This document shows, piece after piece, positions 35,230 to 42,178 of a stretch of DNA of 64,000 bases. The number at the start of each line of letters is the position of its first letter. Positions within the stretch are counted from its first letter, which is position 1. The notes below the pieces were generated by a model, which was not told where the DNA came from, did no database searches, and worked only from the letters and a program-made list of their open reading frames with translations. The position numbers and the translations under genes are program-made. This DNA comes from JAIVJM01 sp963816985 (GTDB lineage: Bacteria > Acidobacteriota > Blastocatellia > Pyrinomonadales > Pyrinomonadaceae): NCBI GenBank assembly GCA_963816985.1, contig CAWFMF010000004.1, positions 434,001 through 498,000 of the forward strand, written 5' to 3'.

Positions 35230-35916
35230 TCATGCTCCCTCGTAATCCGACCGCTCGCGGATGACTTCCAACATCCTTTGGAACACGTCCTCGACGGAAA
35301 GCTCGGTGGTGTCAATGACGACGGCGTCTTCGGCGATGGCGAGCGGCGAGTCCTCGCGCTCGGAGTCGCGTTGGTCGCGCGCGTTGATGTCGGCGAGCGT
35401 CTCGTCGTAGTTAATGTCCTGCGCGCGCACGCGCTCCTCGTCGAAGCGGCGGCGCGCGCGCTCGCCGGGGACGGCGGTGAGGAAGAACTTCACGTCGGCG
35501 TCGGGGAAGACGACCGTCCCGATGTCGCGCCCGTTGAGGACGACGCCGCCCCCCCGACGCCCCATCTCGCGCTGCCGGCGCACAAGCTCGCGGCGCACCT
35601 CCGGCACTGCCGAGACGACCGAGGAGGCGTGCGTCACCTGCTCGGTGCGAATCGCCTCCGTCACGTCGCGCCCGTCGAGCGTGACGCGCATCGAGTCCGG
35701 GTCGCCTTCGAGCACGATGTCGGCGCGGCGCGCGATCTCGCCCACGGCCTCCGTGTCGGTCAGATTCACCCCGGCCTCCGTCACGGCCAAAGCCACCGCC
35801 CGGTACATCGAGCCCGTGTCCAGATACAAAAGCCCCAACTCGCGCGCCAGCAGACGGCTCAGGGTGGATTTGCCCGAACTGGCCGGGCCGTCAATGGCGA
35901 TGATGAGAGAAGGCAT
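35230..35916 (-). CDS. cmk: Cytidylate kinase
   Basis: A 228-residue P-loop kinase: IAIDGPASSGKST, LDTGSMYRAVAL, the CMP-binding GRDVTEAIRT, and GRDIGTVVFPDADVKFFL. It phosphorylates CMP and dCMP with ATP. ATG 35916 gives the standard N terminus; the frame continues upstream to 36000 only because it runs through the adjacent repeat (YWLLTTRLLTTDYF is repeat-encoded). First gene of a likely operon cmk, TonB-CTD protein, ribE. Confidence 0.95.
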   Translation of the reverse strand: MPSLIIAIDGPASSGKSTLSRLLARELGLLYLDTGSMYRAVALAVTEAGVNLTDTEAVGEIARRADIVLEGDPDSMRVTLDGRDVTEAIRTEQVTHASSVVSAVPEVRRELVRRQREMGRRGGGVVLNGRDIGTVVFPDADVKFFLTAVPGERARRRFDEERVRAQDINYDETLADINARDQRDSEREDSPLAIAEDAVVIDTTELSVEDVFQRMLEVIRERSDYEGA

Positions 35917-35921
35917 AGAGA

Positions 35922-36054
35922 AGTAGTCAGTAGTCAGTAGCCGAGTAGTCAGTAGCCAGTAGAAGAACCTGTCGTTATCGAGTGGGCAGTGTGTCAGCAT
36001 CAGTGCAATTAATGCGAAGCCTACTGGCTACTGACTACTGGCTACTGACTACTG
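35922..36054. repeat. Inverted repeat of AGTCAGT / AGCCAGT units, entering ltaE
   Basis: Left AGTAGTCAGTAGTCAGTAGC, right CTACTGGCTACTGACTACTG, separated by about 55 bases. The right arm provides the last codons (VVSSQ) and the TAG stop of the threonine aldolase gene. The units are the same kind as short tandem repeats found between genes in Nostoc-type cyanobacteria. Confidence 0.9.
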
Positions 36055-37078
36055 CCCTCAGGGCTTCGAGTGCGCTCTCGATGTCGGCGCGCGAAACATC
36101 GTAGTGCGTGACCATGCGAATCGAGGGGCCGAAGCCGGAGGCGAGGACGCCATGTTGCGTGCGGAGGCGCGCGCAGATTTCGTCCGCCGCGATGCCCGTG
36201 CCCGTCACGTCGAAGATGACGATGTTGGTCTGCACGGCTTCGGGGTCAACGCTGATGCCGGGCAGCGCCGCCGCGCCCTCGGCGAGACGGCGCGCGTTGG
36301 CGTGGTCTTCGGCGAGACGCGGCGGCGTCTCTTCGAGCGCGACGAGCCCGGCGGCGGCGAGCACCCCGGCCTGACGCATCCCGCCGCCGAGGAGCTTGCG
36401 CCATCGCCGAGCCTCAGCGATGAAATCGCTCGTCCCCAGAAGCATCGAGCCGACCGGCGCGCCCAAGCCCTTCGACAGACAGAACATCACCGAGTCAACG
36501 GGACGTGCGAGCGACTCGACCGTCTCGCCGAGCGCCTCGGCGGCGTTGAAGATGCGCGCGCCGTCGAGGTGGACGGGGAGCGAGACGGCGTGCGCGCGTT
36601 CGCAAAGCTCTTCGGTGCGCGCGCGCGTCATGCAACTGCCGCCCGCGAGGTTGTGCGAGTTCTCAAGCGCGACGAGCCCCGTGGGCGCGACGTAGTACGG
36701 CGCGTCGTTCGAGTGAATCGCCGGCTCGATATCTTCCCAAGCGAGGACGCCCGTGCCGTCGCCGCTCTTGACGGGCCGCGCGAGCGCGCCGGAGATGGCC
36801 GACATCGCCGCCATCTCGTAGTTGTAGATGTGGCCGCGCTCTTCGATGACGACCTCCGTGCCGGGCCGCGTGTGGAGCTTGACGGCAATCTGGTTGCCCA
36901 TCGAGCCGGTCGGGACGAAGAGCGCGGCCTCCTTGCCGAAAATCTCGGCGGCGCGCTCCTGCAAGCGGTTGACCGTCGGGTCTTCGCCGTACACGTCGTC
37001 GCCCACCTCGGCCTCGGCCATCGCGCGCCGCATCGAGGGCGTCGGCTTCGTCACCGTGTCGCTGCGTAGATCAATCAT
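36035..37078 (-). CDS. ltaE: Low-specificity L-threonine aldolase
   Basis: A 347-residue PLP-dependent aldolase of the beta-eliminating lyase fold: MIDLRSDTVTKPTPSMRRAM, ARVGDD-like EVGDDVYGEDPTVN, FVPTGSMGNQIA, VHLDGARIFNAA, and the PLP lysine in FCLSKGLGAPVGS. It cleaves threonine or allo-threonine to glycine and acetaldehyde. Length matches the family. The final five residues come from an inverted repeat arm and so are unlikely to be conserved. Confidence 0.94.
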   Translation of the reverse strand: MIDLRSDTVTKPTPSMRRAMAEAEVGDDVYGEDPTVNRLQERAAEIFGKEAALFVPTGSMGNQIAVKLHTRPGTEVVIEERGHIYNYEMAAMSAISGALARPVKSGDGTGVLAWEDIEPAIHSNDAPYYVAPTGLVALENSHNLAGGSCMTRARTEELCERAHAVSLPVHLDGARIFNAAEALGETVESLARPVDSVMFCLSKGLGAPVGSMLLGTSDFIAEARRWRKLLGGGMRQAGVLAAAGLVALEETPPRLAEDHANARRLAEGAAALPGISVDPEAVQTNIVIFDVTGTGIAADEICARLRTQHGVLASGFGPSIRMVTHYDVSRADIESALEALRAVVSSQ

Positions 37079-37118
37079 AAGAAAGTGTGCGGTTTCAATC
37101 CCTCAACGTCGAACGCAT

Positions 37119-37211
37119 CTGTAGGGGCAGGGCTTGTCCCTGCCCGTGCCTTCGATAAATTCAATCCTCACTCTGTCGCAAAACGGGCAGGGACAAGCCC
37201 TGCCCCTACAG
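37119..37211. repeat. Palindromic repeat GTAGGGGCAGGGCTTGTCCCTGCCC, copy 1 (arms)
   Basis: Arms of 29 bases (37119-37147 and 37183-37211) are exact reverse complements. Each arm itself contains an internal GGGCAGGG/CCCTGCCC symmetry. The same arms occur at 52549-52632. It lies between divergent-free neighbours ltaE and hemW, both on the minus strand. Confidence 0.9.
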
Positions 37212-37225
37212 TCTTACCGCGCGTT

Positions 37226-38368
37226 CTAAACAAACGCCGAGAAGACTTCGTTGGAGAGCAGCGCGCCCGCCGCGGTGAGCCTTAAAACGTCGCCGTCGAA
37301 TTCTATCAGACCGGCTTCGTCGAAGCGCGAGAGGTCGGCGGCGTACTCGGCTCGCACGTCGCGGCGGAAGCGTGCGCGGTGCTCGGCGAGGTTGACGCCG
37401 CGCGCCAAGAGGCGGAGGCCGAGGAAGAGCGCCTCGGCGCTCGCGTCGCGCTCGTCGAGTTCCGTCCGTTCGACGACGGCGTGGCCGTGCCTGTCAATCA
37501 ACTCAACGTAGCGGCGCGCGTCGCGCTCGTTCGACCAGCGCGAGCGCCGACCGTCGAAGGAATGCGCCGAGCAGCCGAAGCCGAAGTAGGGCTCGCCCGT
37601 CCAGTATTTGAGGTTGTGGCGCGACTCTCTGCCGGGCACACAGAAGTTGGAAATCTCGTACTGCTCGTAGCCCGCGAGGCGCGTCCGTTCGGCGAGCATG
37701 ACGTACATCTCGGCGGCGAGGTCTGGGTCGGGCGCGCGGTAGCGGCCCTCGCGGATTTGCGCGGCGAGCGGCGTCGCTTCGTGGACTTCGAGGAGGTAGA
37801 GCGAGAGGTGCTGCGGGCGGAGCAAGAGGGCTTCGTCGAGGTTGCGCGACCAGCCTTCGAGCGTCTGTTCGGGGAGCCCGGCGATGAGGTCGAAGCTGAT
37901 GTTGTCGAAGCCCGCTTCGCCGAGGAGCGCGAGCGTGCGGCGCGTGTCCTCAGCCGTGTGCGTGCGTCCGAGCCGCTTCAGCTCGCGCTCGTCGAAGGTC
38001 TGCGCGCCGAAGCTCGCGCGGTTGACGCCCGCCGCGCGGAAACCTTGCAGGGCTTCGGGCGTGACCGTGCCGGGGTTCATCTCCATCGTCACCTCGGCGT
38101 CCGCCGTGACGCGGAAGCGGCGGCGCACGGCCCGCATCAAGCGCTCAATCTGTTCGGGCGTCAGAAGACTCGGCGTGCCGCCGCCGAAGTAGACGGTGTC
38201 GGCTTCCGTCTCCGAGGCCGCCGCCGCGTCGAACGACTCGATCTCCGAAGCGAGCGCGCGGACGTAAGCTTCGGCCAGCGCGCCTTCGTAAGTCCCGGTC
38301 GCGAAGTCGCAGTAGGAACAGCGCGCGCGGCAGAAGGGGATGTGGATGTAGATGCCGGCTCGTGTCAT
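37226..38368 (-). CDS. hemW: Radical SAM heme chaperone HemW
   Basis: A 380-residue radical SAM protein. IYIHIPFCRARCSYCDF gives the CxxxCxxC cluster site close to the N terminus, followed by YFGGGTPSLL, MEMNPGTV and NRASFGAQTF. The C-terminal HemN-like domain has FGCSAHSF. HemW inserts heme into target proteins and is distinct from HemN, which carries an extra N-terminal extension absent here. A perfect extended -10 box lies immediately upstream, predicting a very short leader. Confidence 0.92.
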   Translation of the reverse strand: MTRAGIYIHIPFCRARCSYCDFATGTYEGALAEAYVRALASEIESFDAAAASETEADTVYFGGGTPSLLTPEQIERLMRAVRRRFRVTADAEVTMEMNPGTVTPEALQGFRAAGVNRASFGAQTFDERELKRLGRTHTAEDTRRTLALLGEAGFDNISFDLIAGLPEQTLEGWSRNLDEALLLRPQHLSLYLLEVHEATPLAAQIREGRYRAPDPDLAAEMYVMLAERTRLAGYEQYEISNFCVPGRESRHNLKYWTGEPYFGFGCSAHSFDGRRSRWSNERDARRYVELIDRHGHAVVERTELDERDASAEALFLGLRLLARGVNLAEHRARFRRDVRAEYAADLSRFDEAGLIEFDGDVLRLTAAGALLSNEVFSAFV

Positions 38369-38383
38369 TACTTAAGTCCTCGG

Positions 38384-38392
38384 ATTATAACA
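38384..38392 (-). promoter_or_regulatory. Extended -10 element of hemW
   Basis: TGTTATAAT on the minus strand, 16-24 bases before the start codon at 38368. The transcript would begin only about nine bases before the ATG, close to leaderless. Confidence 0.5.
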
Positions 38393-38755
38393 CGCGCCGG
38401 AGACCCCAAAGCCCTTGCGTGCGTTGACGAACATACGTGCGCTACCGAACATAAGAGCGACGATGACTGTATTATTTTCTCAGCCGCGTGTATGACTTTG
38501 AAGTGACGGCGCGGCGTCTGAAGTTATCGCTTGTCGTTGCGCGCGGCGGGAAGCACCACTAAACAAAAATAATTTATTTACTAAAACTTATCCGCCCGCG
38601 CGTGGCATGAGTCTTGTCTTTTCAAGCGGTCACTTCTCGCGAACAAACCGGGATGAATGTGTGTGGGCATCTCGAAAAGCCCCCTGTCCGTGGAAAGTTT
38701 TCGGCGTTCATCCATTTACTCGGCTCACTAACATCGAACGTTGGAGGAGAATCAT
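38393..38755. other. Long intergenic region upstream of the Gly/Ser-rich gene
   Basis: No gene is seen. An AT-rich patch lies at 38560-38592 (AACAAAAATAATTTATTTAC). Just after it, TGGCATGAGTCTTGT (38603-38617) resembles a sigma-54 -24/-12 site with two mismatches. The leader from there to the start at 38756 would be about 130 bases. Weak evidence for regulated expression of the downstream gene. Confidence 0.3.
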
Positions 38756-39191
38756 ATGGCAGATAATGAAGAAGGAACTGGCGGCGGTAGCTCTGGCGGC
38801 GGCGGTTCGACCGGCGGCGGCGGTAGCTCTTCGGGCGGCGGCGGCGGCAGCTCCTCCGGTGGGGGCGGCTCCTCAAGCGGCGGCTCGTCCGGCGGTTCGT
38901 CCGGCGGTGGCGGCGGCGCTGGCGGCGGCGGTGGTGCCGGCGGCGGCAGCGGCTCCGGCGGTTCGTCCGGCGGCGAAGGCGGCGGCAGCGGTGGTTCCTC
39001 CGGCGGCGGTGGCGGCAGCTCCTCCGGCGGTGGTGGTGGCAGCTCTTCGGGCGGCGAAGGCGGCGGCGGTGGCGGCTCCTCCTCTGGCGGCAGCTCCGGT
39101 CGGCGGCGGCGGCTCTTCGAGCGGCGGCTCGTCCGGTGGCTCGTCCGGCGGTGGCGGCGGCAGCAGCTCCGGCGGTTCGGGCGGCGAGTAA
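38756..39191 (+). CDS. Low-complexity Gly/Ser-rich protein, probably with one extra base
   Basis: Starts MADNEEGTGGGSS behind an excellent ribosome site (GGAGGAGA, five bases upstream). About 115 residues of almost pure Gly and Ser with occasional Glu and Ala follow. At T39100 the frame shifts to an Arg-rich run; removing that T restores GGGSSSGGSSGGSSG and a natural stop at 39191 after GGSGGE, giving roughly 144 residues. No signal peptide, no Cys and no folded domain are visible. The composition is like a flexible linker and the function is unknown. A strong terminator follows. The Ala-rich frame over the same DNA is a shadow. Confidence 0.7.
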
Positions 39192-39232
39192 ACCCGCACG
39201 GCCCCAGAAAGGCTCAGACTAAACGTCTGGAA

Positions 39233-39283
39233 AAAACGGAGTCGCGCCGAGTTGAGACATTCAACGCGGCGCGACTCCGTTTT
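39233..39283. terminator. Bidirectional intrinsic terminator
   Basis: Perfect 17-bp stem (39233-39249 and 39267-39283) with AAAA at one end and TTTT at the other, loop of 17 bases. It lies between the convergent Gly/Ser-rich gene and the dipeptidase gene. Confidence 0.9.
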
Positions 39284-39314
39284 GCCGCGCGGTCATTCCC
39301 TTCTTCCGCTTCCC

Positions 39315-40652
39315 TTACTTCTTCAACGGTTCGAGGCGGCGCGTGCTGCCCTCGCCGCTGACGGCGCGCGTGTTGACGCGCGCGACGCGCTCGGCTTCGG
39401 CGAAGGCCCGCATCGTGTTCCCGCCCAGAATCTTCAAAACGTCTTGCTCGCTATAGCCCCGGCGCAGAAGCTCGTAGGTGATGTTCGAGAGCTGCGAGAC
39501 GTCCTCGATGCCTTCGGGCAGCGAAGGGATGCCGTCGAAGTCCGAGCCGAGCCCGACGTGATCCACGCCCGCGACCTTCGCGATGTGGGCGATGTGGTCA
39601 ATCAAGACCGAGAAGGGCGTGACGGGCAGAGGGTTCGCGTCGTTCAACTTCTTCAACTCTTCGTCGAGGCGCGTCTGGTCGTCCTTGAACTGCGCGCGCA
39701 GTGCGTCGCGCTGCGCCTTCAGGCGCTCGTCCCTCTCCAACCCCGCGACGCGCACCTTCTCGTTAATGAAGGCCGGGTAGAAGTTGACCATCACGACGCC
39801 GCCGTTCTTGGCGATGCGCCGCAGGAGTTCGTCGGGGATGTTGCGCTTGTGGTTGGCGAGCGCGCGCGCCGAAGAGTGCGAGGCGATGACGGGCGCGGTC
39901 GAAGTGTCGAGCACGTCCGACATCGTCTCGTCCGAGACGTGCGAGATGTCCACGAACATCCCCAGACGGTTCATCTCGCGCACGACCTCCTTGCCGAAGT
40001 CGGAGAGGCCGCCGTGCTTCGCCTCGTCGCAGCAGGCGTCGGCCCAGTCGTTCGTGTTGTTGTGCGTGAGGGTCATGTAGCGCACGCCGAGGCGGTAAAA
40101 ATCCCTCAGCGCCGGGAGCGAATTCTCGATGGCGTGACCGCCCTCGATGCCGAGGAGCGCGCCGACTTTCTTCTGCTTCTTCGCGCGTCGCACGTCTGCG
40201 GTCGAGAAGGCCATCGTCAACTCGTTCGGGTACTTCTCTGCCATGCGGTAGATGATGTCAATCAAGTCCAGAGCGCGCCGCGCCGAGCCCCCGGCGGTCG
40301 CGTACTTGCGGTCAACGTAGACGGAGAAGAACTGCCCCGTCATCCCGCTCCGCACGAGCCGCGCGAGGTCTGTGTGGTACTTGCCGACCGAGGGCGTGCC
40401 GAGGTCGTAGCCGGTGTCCACCATGATTTCCGTGATGTCGTTGTGCCCGTCGAGGACGAAAGCCTTGCGGTGCAGCTCCTGCGCCTTCTTCCACAGTCGC
40501 TCGTCGCGCGCGGGCGTCGGCGAGGGCGCAGCCGTCTGAGACTGACGTGCGCCGACGGACTTCGCCGCGCTCTCACGCGCGGGAAGCGACAAGGAAGTGA
40601 GCGAGAAAAGAATGAGGGCTGAAGGCAGAAGGACGCGGACGAGTTTATTCAT
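39315..40652 (-). CDS. Exported M19 family membrane dipeptidase
   Basis: A 445-residue renal dipeptidase relative with a signal peptide (MNKLVRVLLPSALILFSL). Zinc ligands are visible in order: DGHND, GIEGGHAIEN, FVDISHVSD, VIASHSSARAL, and GLGSDFDG. The family hydrolyses dipeptides, including D-amino acid containing ones. ATGs at 40664 and 40658 are also in frame; 40652 gives the best signal peptide and has GAGA upstream. A perfect -10 box is found 43 bases upstream. Confidence 0.93.
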   Translation of the reverse strand: MNKLVRVLLPSALILFSLTSLSLPARESAAKSVGARQSQTAAPSPTPARDERLWKKAQELHRKAFVLDGHNDITEIMVDTGYDLGTPSVGKYHTDLARLVRSGMTGQFFSVYVDRKYATAGGSARRALDLIDIIYRMAEKYPNELTMAFSTADVRRAKKQKKVGALLGIEGGHAIENSLPALRDFYRLGVRYMTLTHNNTNDWADACCDEAKHGGLSDFGKEVVREMNRLGMFVDISHVSDETMSDVLDTSTAPVIASHSSARALANHKRNIPDELLRRIAKNGGVVMVNFYPAFINEKVRVAGLERDERLKAQRDALRAQFKDDQTRLDEELKKLNDANPLPVTPFSVLIDHIAHIAKVAGVDHVGLGSDFDGIPSLPEGIEDVSQLSNITYELLRRGYSEQDVLKILGGNTMRAFAEAERVARVNTRAVSGEGSTRRLEPLKK

Positions 40653-40694
40653 TAACATTCTCATTTTTTAATCGAGATTTCGCAGGAGCGTTAG

Positions 40695-40700
40695 ATTATA
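40695..40700 (-). promoter_or_regulatory. -10 element of the dipeptidase gene
   Basis: Perfect TATAAT on the minus strand, 43 bases before the chosen start at 40652, between the stop of the upstream sensor gene and the dipeptidase. Confidence 0.45.
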
Positions 40701-40709
40701 AAACCCGGA

Positions 40710-42053
40710 CTATAACTTTGTCGCCTGCTTACGCAGGGACTTGAAGGCGCAGGCGATGCCGTCCTGCAAAGACTTGCGCGTGGTGAGCCCTTCAAGCTCG
40801 ACGCCGAGGCCGACGAGGCTGCGCGCGACGCCGCCGCGGATGCCCGTCAGCACGACGTGCGTGCCGAGGAGACGCGCCGCCTGCGCCGCCTGCACGAGCG
40901 TGTTGGCGACGTTCGTGTCCACGACCGAGACGCCCGTGATGTCAATGATGGCGACGGGCGGGCGCGTCTCCGAGAGTCCGGCGAGCAGCGTCTCGATGAC
41001 CCGCCGCGCGCGCTTCGAGTCAATCGTCCCGACGAGCGGCATGAGGACGATCTGGTCTGTGAGCGGGATGAGCGGCGTCGAGAGCTCGACCAACTGCTCG
41101 TCCTGCACGCGGATGATCTCGGCGCTCAGGCGCGCGCGCTCTTCCTCGGCGCGCTGCCGTTCGATGGCCTGCCCCGTCTGGCTCCCGACGCTCGACATCA
41201 TCGCCATCAGGGCCGCGTCGGGGGGCCGCACCTCGCGGCTGAAGAATTCGAGCACGCCGAGCACTTCGCCGTGCAGGAGGACGGGGTAGGCGAACGCGCA
41301 ATGGAGGCCGAGTCGTGCGGCGGCGGCGGCGCGGCGGTACGCACTCTCCGCGATGTCATCAACCCACACGGGCTCGCCCCTCTGCCACACGTCGCCCGGC
41401 AGCCCCTCGCCGAGCGGGAACGTGTGCAGCCCGCCGAGGACTTCACCGTCCTTGAGCCCCAGCGTCGGCGCGCGCCACGCCGCGACGTGCCGCAGCAAGC
41501 CTTCGGACTGCTCCACGATCCACAGCGCGCCCTTCTCCCAACCGAGCCCCTCGCACACCGCCCGCAGGAAGCGCGGGGCGGCCTCCGCGAAGTCCTTCGA
41601 CTCGGCCAGCGCGCGCGTCACCTCGTGCTGCGCCGCCAAACGCCGCGCCGCGCGCTTGCGCTCCGTGATGTCTCGCGCGATCCCCGTGAAGTAGCGCCGC
41701 CCGTCCAGACTGAACTCCCCGAACGAGACCTCCAGCGGAACCTCCCGCCCGCTCTTGTGCAGCCCCGGCAACTCCACCCCCTCCCACGAGATGTGCTTCT
41801 GCCCCGTCTCCATGTACCGGCGCATCCCCGCCTTGTGCACATGACGCAGGTAATCCGGCATCAGCATCGTTAGCTGCGCCCCCAGCAACTCGTCCCGCGA
41901 GTACCCGAACACCCTCTCCGCCGCCGGATTCACAAACCGAATCACACTCCCCTCATCAACCGTCACGATGGCGTCCGCCACCGTCTCCACCACGATCCGG
42001 CTCCGCGCCTCAGACTCGCGCAACTCCTCCAACTCTTTTTCTCTAGTCACCAT
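40710..42053 (-). CDS. PAS-GAF-STAS protein, RsbR-like stress sensor
   Basis: A 447-residue cytoplasmic protein. PAS domain at about 20-135 (ADAIVTVDEGSVIRFVNPAA, FTGIARDITERK), a GAF domain at about 150-300 (FPLGEGLPGDVW, LHCAFAYPVLLHGEVLGVLE), a coiled linker, and a C-terminal STAS domain (VAIIDITGVSVVDTNVAN, VVLTGIRGG). The STAS part is of the RsbR type, with Thr residues at the expected phosphorylation region. RsbR proteins form stressosomes with RsbS and RsbT, but no such partners are encoded nearby. ATG 42053 has GGGA upstream; an in-frame TTG lies at 42062. Confidence 0.88.
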   Translation of the reverse strand: MVTREKELEELRESEARSRIVVETVADAIVTVDEGSVIRFVNPAAERVFGYSRDELLGAQLTMLMPDYLRHVHKAGMRRYMETGQKHISWEGVELPGLHKSGREVPLEVSFGEFSLDGRRYFTGIARDITERKRAARRLAAQHEVTRALAESKDFAEAAPRFLRAVCEGLGWEKGALWIVEQSEGLLRHVAAWRAPTLGLKDGEVLGGLHTFPLGEGLPGDVWQRGEPVWVDDIAESAYRRAAAAARLGLHCAFAYPVLLHGEVLGVLEFFSREVRPPDAALMAMMSSVGSQTGQAIERQRAEEERARLSAEIIRVQDEQLVELSTPLIPLTDQIVLMPLVGTIDSKRARRVIETLLAGLSETRPPVAIIDITGVSVVDTNVANTLVQAAQAARLLGTHVVLTGIRGGVARSLVGLGVELEGLTTRKSLQDGIACAFKSLRKQATKL

Positions 42054-42178
42054 TATTCCCAACCATCACTGCTTTTTACCCATCTTACCAGAATACGAAC
42101 TCATCCCCCTCAAGCCACTCACCAAATCAAGAGATTCATCTCTAACCATTTCGCCGTCTCGCAGCCGCTCTGCATCTC

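Noticed and set aside
35917..36000. N-terminal extension of cytidylate kinase
   Set aside because: The added 28 codons run through an inverted repeat; the conserved kinase start is at 35916.
38603..38617. Confident sigma-54 promoter
   Set aside because: TGGCATGAGTCTTGT has the right spacing but GT in place of the key GC and T for C at -24; kept only as a weak note.
38607..39191. Ala/Val-rich 194-codon frame over the Gly/Ser gene
   Set aside because: Its early part is a shadow of the GGC/TCC repeats in another frame; only its last 30 codons are real, as the end of the frameshifted Gly/Ser protein.
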